DNA from: Bacillota bacterium
GTDB lineage: Bacteria > Bacillota > Bacilli > Bacillales_A > Planococcaceae
Assembly: GCA_023405135.1 (NCBI GenBank)
Contig: JAEXYZ010000116.1
Span: 1 to 59,825 of the forward strand
Direction of reading: 5' to 3'
DNA length: 59,825 nt
The notes below the pieces were generated by a model. It worked only from the letters and a program-made list of their open reading frames with translations. It was not told the DNA's origin and ran no database searches. This document shows, one piece after another, positions 17,875-26,933 of the stretch (position 1 is the stretch's first letter; each line of letters opens with the position of its first letter). The translations under genes were made by a program, and so were the position numbers.

Positions 17875-19182
17875 TTATTTTACTGCTTTAATAGATTCAT
17901 TGATAATCATAACCATATCATCCATTTGATTCTTTGTGATTATAAACGGTGGTGCAAACGCAAGAGTATCTTGCCCGTCGTAAATAACAGAACGACAAAT
18001 GAGTCCTTTTCCAAGGGCTTTTGCAACTATTTTAGGCCCAATTGGTTCAGCAGATTTTGATGTTTTTTCAAGACCAATTGCTCCAAGTAAGCCGATTCCA
18101 CGAACATTGCCCACGTTTTCATTTTGCTCTTTTATCCACTCAAAACCTTCAAGCATTTGTTTTCCGACTACATTAACATTTTCAATTAAGTTTTCATTCT
18201 TAAGAATTTCTAAGTTTTTAAGTGCAACAGCAGCTGCAGTTGGATGACCACTATACGTATATCCATGCCAAAAGTTACCTGAAGTTTTTTCAATGAGTTC
18301 CTTATGAAGTCTCTCTGAAATAATCATTCCACCTAGTGGAGCATATCCACTTGTTACACCTTTTGCCATCGTAATAATATCAGGGATAACGCCAAACTGT
18401 TCGATACCGAAATTCGTTCCGAGACGACCAAACCCACAAATAACTTCATCTGAAATAAACAAGATATTATTTTCATCACAAATTTTCCGAACTTCTTGAA
18501 AATATCCATCTGGAGGAAGATTTACACCACCGGAACCTTGAACAGGCTCTGAAATAAATGCCGCAATGGTATCAGCACCCTCTTTTTCAATCATTTCTTT
18601 CAGTGAATCTACTGAACTATCAACGTAGTGGAAATCTGGAGCGATTGACGTCGTAAACGTATGGAATTGCTCAATTCCCGTTGCACTTGTTGCTCCCATC
18701 GCAACACCATGATAAGAAAGTTTTCTAGATATTATTTTCTTTTTTTCTGGCTGACCTTTAATTTTCCAATAATGACGGACTGTTTTAAATGCGGTATCAT
18801 TAGATTCCGATCCACCAGAAGTAAAGAATGTGGCATTTAAATCACCCGGAGTCCATTGTGCAATCTCAGCAGCTAGTCTTATTACAGGTTCATGACTCCA
18901 GTTATTAAAAATTGAAGTGAATGCAAGTTTTTCCATTTGTTCTTTTGCAACTTCTGCAAGTTCTTTACGCCCGTGTCCAATGTTTACATTCCAAAGAGAA
19001 GAAAGACTATCGATCAACTTTCTTCCATCCAAATCTTTCAAATAGATTCCGTCACCTTCAGTGAAAATAAATGTTGGACCATCCTCTTGTAGCTGTTTCA
19101 TACTAGATGTTGGATGAATTAAATACTTTTTATCTAACTCCACTAACTCAGCTTTTAAACTCTGTTTTGATGCCATTGACAT
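17875..19182 (-). CDS. class III PLP-dependent aminotransferase (omega-amino acid type)
   Basis: A 435-residue transaminase of the group that transfers amino groups from omega-amino acids, taurine, beta-alanine or amines, usually to pyruvate. Features are LSSLWNVNIGHG in the N-terminal part, FTSGGSESNDTAFK for cofactor phosphate binding, EPVQGSGG, FISDEVICGFGR, and the PLP lysine in TMAKGVTSGYAPLGG. The neighbouring GntR/FCD regulator, 2-hydroxyacid dehydrogenase and TRAP importer suggest a catabolic unit for an imported amine or organic acid. The exact substrate is unknown. Start ATG 19182 follows AGGAGGAG. Confidence 0.9.
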   Translation of the reverse strand: MSMASKQSLKAELVELDKKYLIHPTSSMKQLQEDGPTFIFTEGDGIYLKDLDGRKLIDSLSSLWNVNIGHGRKELAEVAKEQMEKLAFTSIFNNWSHEPVIRLAAEIAQWTPGDLNATFFTSGGSESNDTAFKTVRHYWKIKGQPEKKKIISRKLSYHGVAMGATSATGIEQFHTFTTSIAPDFHYVDSSVDSLKEMIEKEGADTIAAFISEPVQGSGGVNLPPDGYFQEVRKICDENNILFISDEVICGFGRLGTNFGIEQFGVIPDIITMAKGVTSGYAPLGGMIISERLHKELIEKTSGNFWHGYTYSGHPTAAAVALKNLEILKNENLIENVNVVGKQMLEGFEWIKEQNENVGNVRGIGLLGAIGLEKTSKSAEPIGPKIVAKALGKGLICRSVIYDGQDTLAFAPPFIITKNQMDDMVMIINESIKAVK

Positions 19183-19327
19183 ATATTTACTCCTCCTAAA
19201 AAATTATTTATAGCATTTTCACAAACTGCTTTCATCTCAAAGTCAAAACATTTCCAACTAAATCTCGGGCTTCATTAAATAAATCACATTGTCAAAATTA
19301 AACTATAATCTTCTGCATCCTCTATCA

Positions 19328-19993
19328 TTAATCAATTATTGAACTATTATCATCAGCAAGCAGTTTACCCTCTACATATTCAATATGGATGCGAATCTTT
19401 TGATCGATTAATTTAGGGTTCTTCGTCAATAAAGTATCAAATAATTCCTTTTGCTCTTCGTAAAATGATTGATGATTTGAATAGTATTTATCAAGATTAA
19501 CGAGAAAAGTTCTTATTTGAACTTGAATAGATTCATATAACCTAATAACTCGAGAATTTTCTGACAAGTTTACAATATAACTATGAAACTTCATGTCTAA
19601 ATCAAATAACTTTTTCCAATTTTTATTAATTGAATTGATACGCATATCTTCTAGAATGGATTCTAATTTCTTAATTTGCTCATCCCCAAGTTTTGGTAGC
19701 GCTTTAACAAAAGCATACGATTCTACGATTGTTCGTAGTTCAATTATTTCTCGCCAATCTTTATTAGAAAACTGAGAAATATAGGTGCCTTTTCTTGGTT
19801 TACTAACTACCAATTCTTCATATTCAAGAATTTTCAAAGCATCTCTAATTGTACTTCTGCTAACATCGAACTTTTCTGATAAGTCATTTTCGATCAGTCT
19901 TTGGCCAAATTCTAGCTCTTTATTCCAAATACTTTTCCTTATTTCATTTGCTACAAGTTCACCTAGTGACTCTTGTTTGATAGAATCATCCAT
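19328..19993 (-). CDS. GntR family transcriptional regulator with FCD domain
   Basis: A 221-residue regulator. It has an N-terminal winged helix (residues 10-75, with the recognition helix in DVSRSTIRDALKILEYEELV and the wing GTYIS) and a C-terminal all-helical FCD ligand domain (about 90-215) with the Asp and His residues that usually bind a metal and an organic acid (FDLDMKFHSYIV). It probably represses the adjacent dehydrogenase and TRAP genes and itself. A perfect palindrome, ATTGTCGACAAT, lies 38 bases upstream of its start, and related sites stand before its neighbours. Confidence 0.9.
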   Translation of the reverse strand: MDDSIKQESLGELVANEIRKSIWNKELEFGQRLIENDLSEKFDVSRSTIRDALKILEYEELVVSKPRKGTYISQFSNKDWREIIELRTIVESYAFVKALPKLGDEQIKKLESILEDMRINSINKNWKKLFDLDMKFHSYIVNLSENSRVIRLYESIQVQIRTFLVNLDKYYSNHQSFYEEQKELFDTLLTKNPKLIDQKIRIHIEYVEGKLLADDNSSIID

Positions 19994-20030
19994 TTTAAAT
20001 GAACCTCTCCTTCATATTGCCACCCGGTCG

Positions 20031-20042
20031 ATTGTCGACAAT
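20031..20042. promoter_or_regulatory. probable GntR/FCD operator upstream of the regulator gene
   Basis: ATTGTCGACAAT is a perfect 12-bp palindrome. The TGTCGACA core matches the operator style of FCD-type GntR proteins. Its place just before the regulator gene suggests autoregulation. Confidence 0.7.
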
Positions 20043-20114
20043 TATTAAGAAAAGTTTAATCCTCTTTTTTATTTGTTAATAACCGTTTATCCTAACTGAT
20101 GGTTTAATATTTTC

Positions 20115-21051
20115 TCAAACAACCGAATTAATTAAATTAGGTGGTTTTTCACCGTTTAGACCTGCAATAAGATTTTTTGCTGCTAGTTCAGACATTTTTA
20201 ACTCAGTTTCATATGTTGAAGATCCAATGTGAGGGAGTGTTACAACATTTTTCATTTTTAATAGAGGATTGTCGTGTTCAACAGGTTCCTTTTCAAAAAC
20301 ATCAAGCCCTGCTGCAGCTTCACCATTGTTTAATGCTTCAATAAGATCTTTTTCTATAATCGTTTTTCCCCGGGATCCATTAATAAAAATAGCTGTCTTT
20401 TTCATAAGTTGAAATGCCCTTCGACCTATAAGACCTTTTGTTTCTTCCGTTAATGGAGTTATTAGTACAACGAAATCAGACAATGATAATAATTCATCTA
20501 AATTACAATAAGTAGCATTATATTTTGCTTCAGCTTCAGGTTTTTTTGTACGGCTATGGTATAAGATATTCATACTAAATCCGAGATTTGCTCGTTGGGC
20601 AATTGCCTGTCCGATTCTCCCCATTCCAATAATACCTAATGTTTTATGATGTACATCTATTCCATAATGTTCAGATTCTATGGCTTCATTCCATTGTTTT
20701 GATTTAACAAAATAATCTAACTCTGGGATTCGCCTTGCTATAGAAAGTAAGAGAGCAAATACAGTATCAGCAACAGTATCTGTTAAGATATCAGGAGTAT
20801 TTGTTGCCATAATTCCCCGTTTTGTTAATTCCTCTAAATCTAAATTGTTATAGCCAACTGAAACATTACTTACGATTTTCAAATTAGGTGCATTTTGTAA
20901 TAAATCTTTATCAACTTCTAATTCCAGTCCAATAATTCCATCTTTTTTTTTTAATAATTTAAAAACTTAACTTAACATCATAATTACGGTTTAATTCTTC
21001 TAATACAGGTTTCTCCACTCGATTATAAGCAATAATCCTTTTTTTAATCAT
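20115..21051 (-). pseudogene. 2-hydroxyacid dehydrogenase, frameshifted near residue 32
   Basis: The larger frame (20115-20882) encodes most of a D-isomer-specific 2-hydroxyacid dehydrogenase: the NAD-binding GMGRIGQAIA, FINGSRGKTIIEKDLIEAL, and the catalytic Arg, Glu and His region ending LPHIGSSTYET. The family N-terminus is found upstream in another frame: ATG 21051, with GGAGGG before it, reads MIKKRIIAYNRVEKPVLEEL and stops at 20960. Taking away one base from the A5 run at 20961-20965 joins both parts (giving KLLKKKDGIIGLELEVD). Even then the N-terminal domain is some 12-15 residues short. The gene is thus probably inactive, unless the base is a sequencing error beside the A10/T10 run at 20943-20952. 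Confidence 0.75.
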
Positions 21052-21074
21052 GAATTTCCCTCCGTGTTTTCATT

Positions 21075-21097
21075 ATATTGCCGAAAGTCGACAATAT
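21075..21097. promoter_or_regulatory. probable GntR/FCD operator upstream of the dehydrogenase
   Basis: An interrupted palindrome (ATATTG at 21075-21080 and CAATAT at 21092-21097) contains the half site GTCGACAAT (21087-21095). It resembles the perfect palindrome at 20031. Confidence 0.55.
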
Positions 21098-21500
21098 GAC
21101 TACTTTTAAAATATCTTCAAAAGTTGGAAGTCTTAAAAAAGAGTTGCAAAAAGAAAATTAATTAAAAATTCTAATTATTCGAATAATTTGTGTTGCTCGA
21201 AATATAAAATGTTATAACTATCGATTCATTATCAAGTTATTATACTTAAATGCAGTTTGCTCTATTAGTTGGATATGAAGGAAGAGCTAGTGAAGAAAGC
21301 CTTTTGAAGGAAAACTAAAACTACCTACAAGAAGCAATTTTCAGTTTGAATTTTGTGATCAGGTAGAGCAAAAAATCAATTGAGTCCAGGTAATTGACAA
21401 AATTGTAGTACGTATTAAAGAAATAATTGATTTAAGAAATAAAATGATCTTTCCGACTAAAGTTAAAATTTATTAATGAAAAATTATCAACTCTAATTAT

Positions 21501-21509
21501 GTCGACAAT
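21501..21509. promoter_or_regulatory. third GTCGACAAT site, upstream of the TRAP operon
   Basis: GTCGACAAT recurs here within TATGTCGACAATCGAC, about 410 bases before the TRAP genes. It would place the importer under the same regulator. The rest of the gap 21098-21917 shows no gene I can support; a few short frames look like eroded coding sequence. Confidence 0.5.
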
Positions 21510-21917
21510 CGACTTAATATGTTGGAAAGCTATTTAAGAAAATGAAATTTTCATTCGAGTGACATTCGTAGTAATCCGATAACGTCAACTAAAGATTGTT
21601 TCCCCTTTTCCAATAGTTTTAGATTAGTAAATTAATAAAAGAATTATTCCAAGTGCCCTATAGGTGCTGGATGTAATTATATTTTGTCAATCAAACATTC
21701 AAGACTCATTGAAAGGGGCGAAGTTACAAAATAGCATAATGGACTTTTACGACGAGAATTAAAAATCTACCTTTTGTTTGGTGAAAGTGTGAGGTTTGGG
21801 TGATTTAGAAAGATTTACTCTACCTAGTTTTTGTCTTGATTTTGAAATGAAAGAGATCGATTTGTTGTTTGTTTGAGAAGAGTATACATGAATAAAAAAT
21901 TTAAAGGAGATATGAAT

Positions 21918-22991
21918 ATGTTTAGAAAAAGGTTTTATTTTTTACTTTTAGCTTTTACAGTTTTAACACTAGTAGCATGTTCTGATAATTCAAATTCAAC
22001 ATCAAGTAATGATGCGGATGCTTCAACTAATAGCACAAGTGGTGGAGAAAAAATAACAATTCACGCTGCTCATGTTGTCTCTACAGAAACTACTCAACAT
22101 AAAGCATTTTTGGAATTTAAGAGGCTTGTTGAAGAAAGATCAAATGGAAGAATAGAAGTAGAAATTTATCCTGATGGGCAGCTAGGTGGAGAAAGAGAAA
22201 TGATAGAAAGTACTCAAGCCGGAAGTATTCAAATGTCTTCTCCATCAATTGGAGTACTTGCAAACTTCTCTTCAGCATTACAAATCTTTGACTTCCCATT
22301 TATTTTTAAAGATACAGAGACAGCACATAAAGTTGTAGATGGGGAATTTGGTCAAGAATTATTGAAAGGATTAGAGGAAAGCGGGCTTGTTGGATTGAAT
22401 TATGGTGAGCTTGGTTATAGACACTTATCCAATAATAAAGGGGAAATCGTTAGTCCAGAGGATGTCGATGGGCTAAAAATTCGTACGATGGAAGTTCCTA
22501 TGCATATCGCATTTTGGAAAGAGATAGGAGCAAATCCAACACCTTTAGCTTTTACTGAAGTATTTACAAGCTTATCTCAAGGAGTGGTAGATGGCGTTGA
22601 AAACGTTCTTGGACTTATCCATTCAGGGAAATTCCACGAAGTTAGTAATTATATAACAACAACAGGCCATATTTACGATCCTGAAATATATATCATGAAC
22701 AAAGATTTCTTTACTAGCCTTTCTGAAGAAGATCAAGAGATTATCCAAACTTCTATAAATGATACCGTTACGTATTTAAGAGATTTAAATAGTAATCTAG
22801 ACGCAGAACTAAGAGTTATGCTTGAGGAAGAAGGTGCTATCTTTAGAGACCTTTCTGAAGAAGAGTATAATGCTTGGATCGAGGCTTCCATACCATTTTA
22901 TCAAAAGCATGCAGATGAAGTTGATAAAGAAAAGTTAATCCAACTACTTGAAGCTGCTGGAAATGATAAATTCCTGGACGCAATAAAGTAG
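21918..22991 (+). CDS. dctP: TRAP transporter solute-binding lipoprotein (DctP family)
   Basis: The extracytoplasmic solute receptor of a TRAP importer, 357 residues. A lipoprotein signal peptide ends in LTLVAC, followed by a Ser/Asn-rich linker and the DctP fold. The family blocks are YPDGQLGGEREMIESTQAG, LKIRTMEVPMHIAFWKEIGANPTPLAFTEVFTSLSQGVVDGVEN, in which the Arg of KIRTM should hold the substrate carboxylate. The start ATG 21918 is chosen because AAAGGAG lies eight bases upstream. Substrates are normally organic acids; the nearby catabolic genes suggest a hydroxy- or amino-acid. Confidence 0.93.
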   Translation: MFRKRFYFLLLAFTVLTLVACSDNSNSTSSNDADASTNSTSGGEKITIHAAHVVSTETTQHKAFLEFKRLVEERSNGRIEVEIYPDGQLGGEREMIESTQAGSIQMSSPSIGVLANFSSALQIFDFPFIFKDTETAHKVVDGEFGQELLKGLEESGLVGLNYGELGYRHLSNNKGEIVSPEDVDGLKIRTMEVPMHIAFWKEIGANPTPLAFTEVFTSLSQGVVDGVENVLGLIHSGKFHEVSNYITTTGHIYDPEIYIMNKDFFTSLSEEDQEIIQTSINDTVTYLRDLNSNLDAELRVMLEEEGAIFRDLSEEEYNAWIEASIPFYQKHADEVDKEKLIQLLEAAGNDKFLDAIK

Positions 22992-23089
22992 CAACGAATT
23001 AAAATTAGCTCCTAGAACTAAGTGACTATATTATTACTTAGTCACAAAATTCTGGGTGCAATTTATACGTGTAAAGGTAGGCGAATTTA

Positions 23090-23590
23090 ATGAAGCTTTA
23101 TAAACATTTGGATGACCGTATTGAAATATATTTATCAGCAAGTTTATTAATATTTTTTTCATTATTATGTATTTTACAAGTTATCATGCGTTACATCTTT
23201 AATGCATCTTTGACATGGTCAGAGGAATTATCAAGATATGCATTTGTTTGGTTCGTATACACTAGTGCAGCATATGCAGTAAAATACCAGCGACATGTAA
23301 AATTTAACTTTTTAGTTAATTTACTTCATAAAATTTCACCAGTTTATAGTCAAATCCTCAAAATAATTGCTCTATTATGTTGGATAAGTTTTCTAATATT
23401 TGTAGATTACTATAGTTTTCAAACCGTGATTAATCAATTCAAGATGGGACAGGTATCACCTGCCAACCAAATTCCAATGTATATTGTATATCTCGGTTTG
23501 CCAATAGGAGCCTTATTAATGACATTTAGAGTTACCCAACATATTATAACCAGCTTTAAGGAATTTAAAAGCTTAGATCAAAGCCACTAA
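23090..23590 (+). CDS. dctQ: TRAP transporter small permease (DctQ family)
   Basis: A 166-residue membrane protein with four helices and the family motif WSEELSRYAFVWFVYTSAAYAVK in the second and third helices. It sits between the binding protein and the large permease, as in nearly all TRAP operons, and is needed to assemble the carrier. Confidence 0.9.
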   Translation: MKLYKHLDDRIEIYLSASLLIFFSLLCILQVIMRYIFNASLTWSEELSRYAFVWFVYTSAAYAVKYQRHVKFNFLVNLLHKISPVYSQILKIIALLCWISFLIFVDYYSFQTVINQFKMGQVSPANQIPMYIVYLGLPIGALLMTFRVTQHIITSFKEFKSLDQSH

Positions 23591-23608
23591 TCTTAAGGGG
23601 GTGTGGGC

Positions 23609-24901
23609 ATGGCTACTCTAATTTTATTCGGAAGTTTTATAATTTTAATGATACTTAGCGTACCTATTGCTTTTGCACTTGGTATCTCTTCTGTTTTAAC
23701 TTTGCTCATCACAGAAAAAATGCCTTTGCAGTTTATAGCACAAGGATTGTTTACTACAGTCGATTCTTACGCCTTAATGGCTGTACCATTATTTGTTTTT
23801 GCAGGATTAATTATGGAACATGGGGGGCTTTCTAGACGACTGATAGATGTTGCAAAATCATTTGTTGGTCACTATACTGGGGGACTTGCCGGAGTTGCAA
23901 TTTTAGCTTGTACCGTTTTTGCAGCATTAAGCGGCTCTGGTCCAGCAACGGTCGCAGCTATCGGAGGAATTATGATTCCAGCAATGGTAAAAGAAAAATA
24001 CGACGCAGGTTTTAGTTCGGCAGTAGTTGCTTCAGCTGGGACACTAGGAATTATTATTCCACCAAGTATTCCTTTAATTATTTATGGTATCACTACGAAT
24101 ACATCTATTGGCGATTTATTTATTGCAGGTGTCATACCTGGTTTATTTATTGCTGCCTTACTTTGGATGTTGAGTTATATTATTTCAAAAAAGAAGGGTT
24201 TTATAAGATCAGGGGAAAAAGCTACTTGGAAAGATCGCCTAAAATATATAAATGAAGCAAAATGGACACTTTTAATGCCAATTGTTGTACTCGGTGGTAT
24301 TTACGGAGGAATATTTACTCCAACAGAAGCAGCGGGTATTGCAGTAGCTTATAGTGCTTTTTTAGGGATTTTTGTTTATAAGGAAATAAAATGGTTAGAT
24401 TCTATTGAATTATTTAAACAAACAACTTTAATTTCCGGTATAATACTTATTATTATTGCGACAGCTTCTACTTACGGAAGAATTCTTACAATTGAGAAAA
24501 TCCCTATATTAATTGCGGATTTTTTAACATCTCTCCCTGTCGAGTCATGGGTTATTCTTTGTGCAATCGTTGTCCTACTTGTATTTATCGGTATGTTTAT
24601 GGAAACGTTAGCAGGAATTATTTTATTAGCCCCTATTTTAGTACCTGTTGTAACAGAATTAGGCATGCATCCAGTACACTTTGGGATTATCATGATCTTA
24701 GCAGCAGAAATTGGTTTTTTAACACCACCAGTTGGAGATAATCTAAACGTTGCTAGTGCTATTAGTGGATTAACTTTGGAACAAGTCGCTAAAGCAACTC
24801 TTCCATTTACAATTGCCTTAATTATATTGTTATTTATCTTTATGTTTGCAGAGCCATTTATTATGTTTTTACCTGATTTAATAGGAGGAACAGGTGGTTA
24901 A
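23609..24901 (+). CDS. dctM: TRAP transporter large permease (DctM family)
   Basis: A 430-residue sodium-driven carrier with about twelve helices. The typical blocks are SGSGPATVAAIGGIMIPAM and TLGIIIPPSIPLIIYG in the first half, PTEAAGIAVAYS in the middle and GFLTPPVGDNLNVAS in the second half, which form the two pseudo-symmetric clamp motifs. The ATG at 23609 follows AAGGGGGTG; a GTG six bases earlier is less likely. It ends the operon. Beyond it (24902-25250) only scraps are seen; a minus-strand frame near 25190-25250 (NLDIMALNLKMILGL) vaguely recalls a transposase end. Confidence 0.93.
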   Translation: MATLILFGSFIILMILSVPIAFALGISSVLTLLITEKMPLQFIAQGLFTTVDSYALMAVPLFVFAGLIMEHGGLSRRLIDVAKSFVGHYTGGLAGVAILACTVFAALSGSGPATVAAIGGIMIPAMVKEKYDAGFSSAVVASAGTLGIIIPPSIPLIIYGITTNTSIGDLFIAGVIPGLFIAALLWMLSYIISKKKGFIRSGEKATWKDRLKYINEAKWTLLMPIVVLGGIYGGIFTPTEAAGIAVAYSAFLGIFVYKEIKWLDSIELFKQTTLISGIILIIIATASTYGRILTIEKIPILIADFLTSLPVESWVILCAIVVLLVFIGMFMETLAGIILLAPILVPVVTELGMHPVHFGIIMILAAEIGFLTPPVGDNLNVASAISGLTLEQVAKATLPFTIALIILLFIFMFAEPFIMFLPDLIGGTGG

Positions 24902-25241
24902 ACTGCGCAAATTATAATAATTGTATTATCAATGTGGAAGAATTTCTTGTGACAATGAGGTTATCCGAAAGTTTTTTAATTCAGAAATTTTCAACCTTAA
25001 AAGATTATAATTTTCTCTTGTCCAAAGAGCGGCTAGACTAATATACTGTAGCCTGTTAACGATACACCCAGCATACTTACCTACAATTTCTATTTAACGA
25101 TTTATTTTTACATCCATACTCTTTCAATCTTTTTTCGCCAAATTAACGGTGTAAAAATTTAGAGTATTGGTGTTACTTTGATTGTACTAACCCTAATATC
25201 ATCTTCAAGTTCAGAGCCATAATATCCAGATTAAACAGTAA

Positions 25242-25279
25242 CAAAATTAAAAAGACAGGAAGTTTAATTATCCTGTCTT
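25242..25279 (-). terminator. original terminator of the tRNA-Leu gene, now cut off by the prophage
   Basis: On the minus strand AAGACAGGA (25271-25279) pairs with TCCTGTCTT (25252-25260), followed by TTTAATTTTG. Before the prophage entered, this hairpin stood 44 bases downstream of the tRNA-Leu 3' end. It is now 34 kb away from the tRNA gene. Confidence 0.75.
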
Positions 25280-25322
25280 AACTCTTTTCATTATAAAATT
25301 TAATTTTTTTCGTACTTAGAAT

Positions 25323-25345
25323 AGATACCGGTGGTCGGGGTCGAA
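25323..25345. repeat. attL, 23-bp copy of the tRNA-Leu 3' end
   Basis: Identical over 23 bases to 59409-59431. It holds the last 19 bases of the tRNA-Leu gene plus a few flanking bases. The second copy lies in the intact tRNA gene 34 kb away, next to the integrase. This marks the left end of the prophage. Confidence 0.95.
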
Positions 25346-25388
25346 ATAACGGTCAAACCCTTGATACAGTAAGGTTCAGTAAGTGCAA

Positions 25389-25410
25389 TGTGTAGAATTT
25401 GTGTAGAATT
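25389..25410. repeat. integrase arm-type sites, left end
   Basis: TGTGTAGAATT occurs twice head to tail (25389-25399 and 25400-25410, the second differing at its first base). The same unit is found three times at the right end (59259-59291) in the same orientation. Short direct repeats inside both attachment arms are what a tyrosine integrase's N-terminal domain binds. Confidence 0.75.
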
Positions 25411-25441
25411 TTTCATTTTCAATTAGGACTCTCTCCTAAAG

Positions 25442-25590
25442 TTGATTTCAATGATTCCTTAATATAATATAAAGATAAGATGTAGTTGCTGGTAACAGCT
25501 ACATCCTGATAGTCACCCGCATGAAGAGCATATGGATGAGGAAGTAATCACTCGGTCAGTCGGTCATAGCTAGGGGTGATTACTTTTTTA
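25442..25590 (+). ncRNA. candidate small RNA at the attL end, convergent with the endolysin
   Basis: A plus-strand promoter (TTGATT at 25442-25447, 17 bases, TAATAT at 25465-25470, overlapping TATAAT) is followed by a hairpin (GATGTA 25479-25484, TACATC 25500-25505, inner GCTG/CAGC). A strong terminator then follows: AAGTAATCAC (25542-25551) pairs with GTGATTACTT (25576-25585) and ends in a run of T. No open frame of note lies inside. The RNA would be about 110 bases and would run toward the 3' end of the late operon, as antitoxin RNAs of type I systems do; no toxin gene was found beside it. Confidence 0.5.
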
Positions 25591-25643
25591 TTCTAAGGAA
25601 AATGGGCGTTAATACAGTTCGAGGTAAACCGTTCCTCAAACTA

Positions 25644-26423
25644 CTAATCTTGTCCTAAACAGCACTTTAGATTATTGAATCGCTGAAATACTGTAGCTGC
25701 TTGTTGACGAGTAAATGCACCTGCTGGATTACTCCCATCAAATAAGCCTTTCTCTTTTGCCCACTTCCAAGCATCTTTATGTGACGAAGCTACATTATCT
25801 CCTTTGGCGTCTGCCTTTTCTGCTTTTAACTTATCGATTTCCTTTTGTTGCTCTTCAATTAATTTTTTCAGTTCATTGTATTGACTCACTGTTAATTCCC
25901 CCTTATCTATTTTAATAGAAGAAACTCGTTTAAATGTTGGCATCTTCCCTGCTTGAACTTGGCCAATCGTCAATCCACCATCGTACTGGATATGCGGATA
26001 GTCTTTAAATGAAGTCCAGTCTCCACCCCATGTGAAACCTAATTCTTTTGCAATTGCCGCTGCTCTTCTCCATTTCGGACCTATATTCCAGTCAATGTTT
26101 CTACCGTATCCATCACAAGTTACGAAATCCAGAGCGAGGCCGTAGTTATGAAAACTCGTACCAGGTTTTGCATTAGACACCTTATTTACCTTTGGATTAC
26201 CGTATTCTTTACCTTTATAAATGTAAGAACTTCTACCTTTGCCATAAATAACAGCCTGATCTTCAAAAGTTCTAAGACCATCTGTAAATACGATGAATAC
26301 ATCCTCAGCCCAGCAACGGCGAATAAGTTCTTCTGCGAGTTTATAAACTTCATGATGAACCTGTTTACATTTATTTCTCTTAAAAGCTTCTATTAAATAT
26401 TGTTCAATTGGTAGTTTAGCCAT
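25644..26423 (-). CDS. phage endolysin, M15 (VanY/CwlK-type) peptidase
   Basis: A 259-residue cell-wall hydrolase, the last gene of the late operon. The M15 peptidase domain spans residues 1-150, with the zinc motif SFHNYGLALDF (His and Asp ligands) and the final His in DYPHIQ. Such enzymes cut L-alanyl-D-glutamate (or D-Ala) bonds in peptidoglycan cross-bridges. Residues 175-205 form a lysine/glutamate-rich coiled coil. The C-terminus (about 212-252) resembles a single S-layer-homology motif and probably binds the wall. With the holin two genes upstream, it completes the lysis cassette. Confidence 0.9.
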   Translation of the reverse strand: MAKLPIEQYLIEAFKRNKCKQVHHEVYKLAEELIRRCWAEDVFIVFTDGLRTFEDQAVIYGKGRSSYIYKGKEYGNPKVNKVSNAKPGTSFHNYGLALDFVTCDGYGRNIDWNIGPKWRRAAAIAKELGFTWGGDWTSFKDYPHIQYDGGLTIGQVQAGKMPTFKRVSSIKIDKGELTVSQYNELKKLIEEQQKEIDKLKAEKADAKGDNVASSHKDAWKWAKEKGLFDGSNPAGAFTRQQAATVFQRFNNLKCCLGQD

Positions 26424-26452
26424 TATTCTTTTCCACTCACCCTAACTTTGTA

Positions 26453-26611
26453 TTATTTGTTACACCATAAAGAAAAAATCTGCTCTGTCTTTTTGTTACG
26501 AGCGAACTTGTGATAAACCTTACCTTTGTAAACTGCAATATCCAAAACTTCTGCACCATGCTGAATGAAGAAGAGCGTTTGCTTTAGGTTGTAGATAAAA
26601 AAGTATCTCAA
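26453..26611 (-). CDS. small phage protein (DUF5659-like), 52 aa
   Basis: A 52-codon frame with a TTG start at 26611, nine bases after AAAGGG, and beginning MRYFFIYNLKQTLFFIQHGA. This resembles a family of tiny phage proteins (DUF5659-like) that open with a FxIYNLKxAxYLxxHG pattern and continue with a lysine-rich second half. It lies between holin and endolysin on the same strand. Its function is unknown. A start that is not ATG and the small size would make it easy to miss. Confidence 0.6.
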   Translation of the reverse strand: MRYFFIYNLKQTLFFIQHGAEVLDIAVYKGKVYHKFARNKKTEQIFSLWCNK

Positions 26612-26617
26612 GGTTAT

Positions 26618-26917
26618 CTACCCTTTCTCATTGTTAATTTCCTCATACTTTTCTTTAAGTTCTGCTGGTTCTGGTGTAGCTTTTTTGTTGTACTCAATGC
26701 CAGAATAAAGGCCGTTTGCAGACAGACCAATAATGAATCCAGCCATTAATGCCTGCTTCGGATCCTCTGGTGATACATAATAAAAACCTAGCAATAGACC
26801 GGCAGTCATATTAATAATCGGGATAAGCGAAGCTTTCACTTTTATTAGCTTTAAGAACTCTGAGAGCCCCACAACGACGCCGGTCATAAATGCTAGGTCT
26901 GTGAAGTCGAATAACAT
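26618..26917 (-). CDS. phage holin
   Basis: A 99-residue membrane protein with three predicted helices (about residues 5-25, 30-50 and 55-75) and a charged C-terminal tail rich in Lys and Glu. The size, topology and location two genes before the endolysin mark it as the holin that opens the membrane for lysis. The segment LIPIINMTAGLLLGFYY is typical of holins in Bacillus and Listeria phages. Confidence 0.85.
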   Translation of the reverse strand: MLFDFTDLAFMTGVVVGLSEFLKLIKVKASLIPIINMTAGLLLGFYYVSPEDPKQALMAGFIIGLSANGLYSGIEYNKKATPEPAELKEKYEEINNEKG

Positions 26918-26933
26918 GCTATCCCTCCTTTGA

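Noticed and set aside
25150..25250. Possible transposase end (NLDIMALNLKMILGL on the minus strand)
   Set aside because: Only about 15 residues, broken by stops right after; too short to tell from chance.
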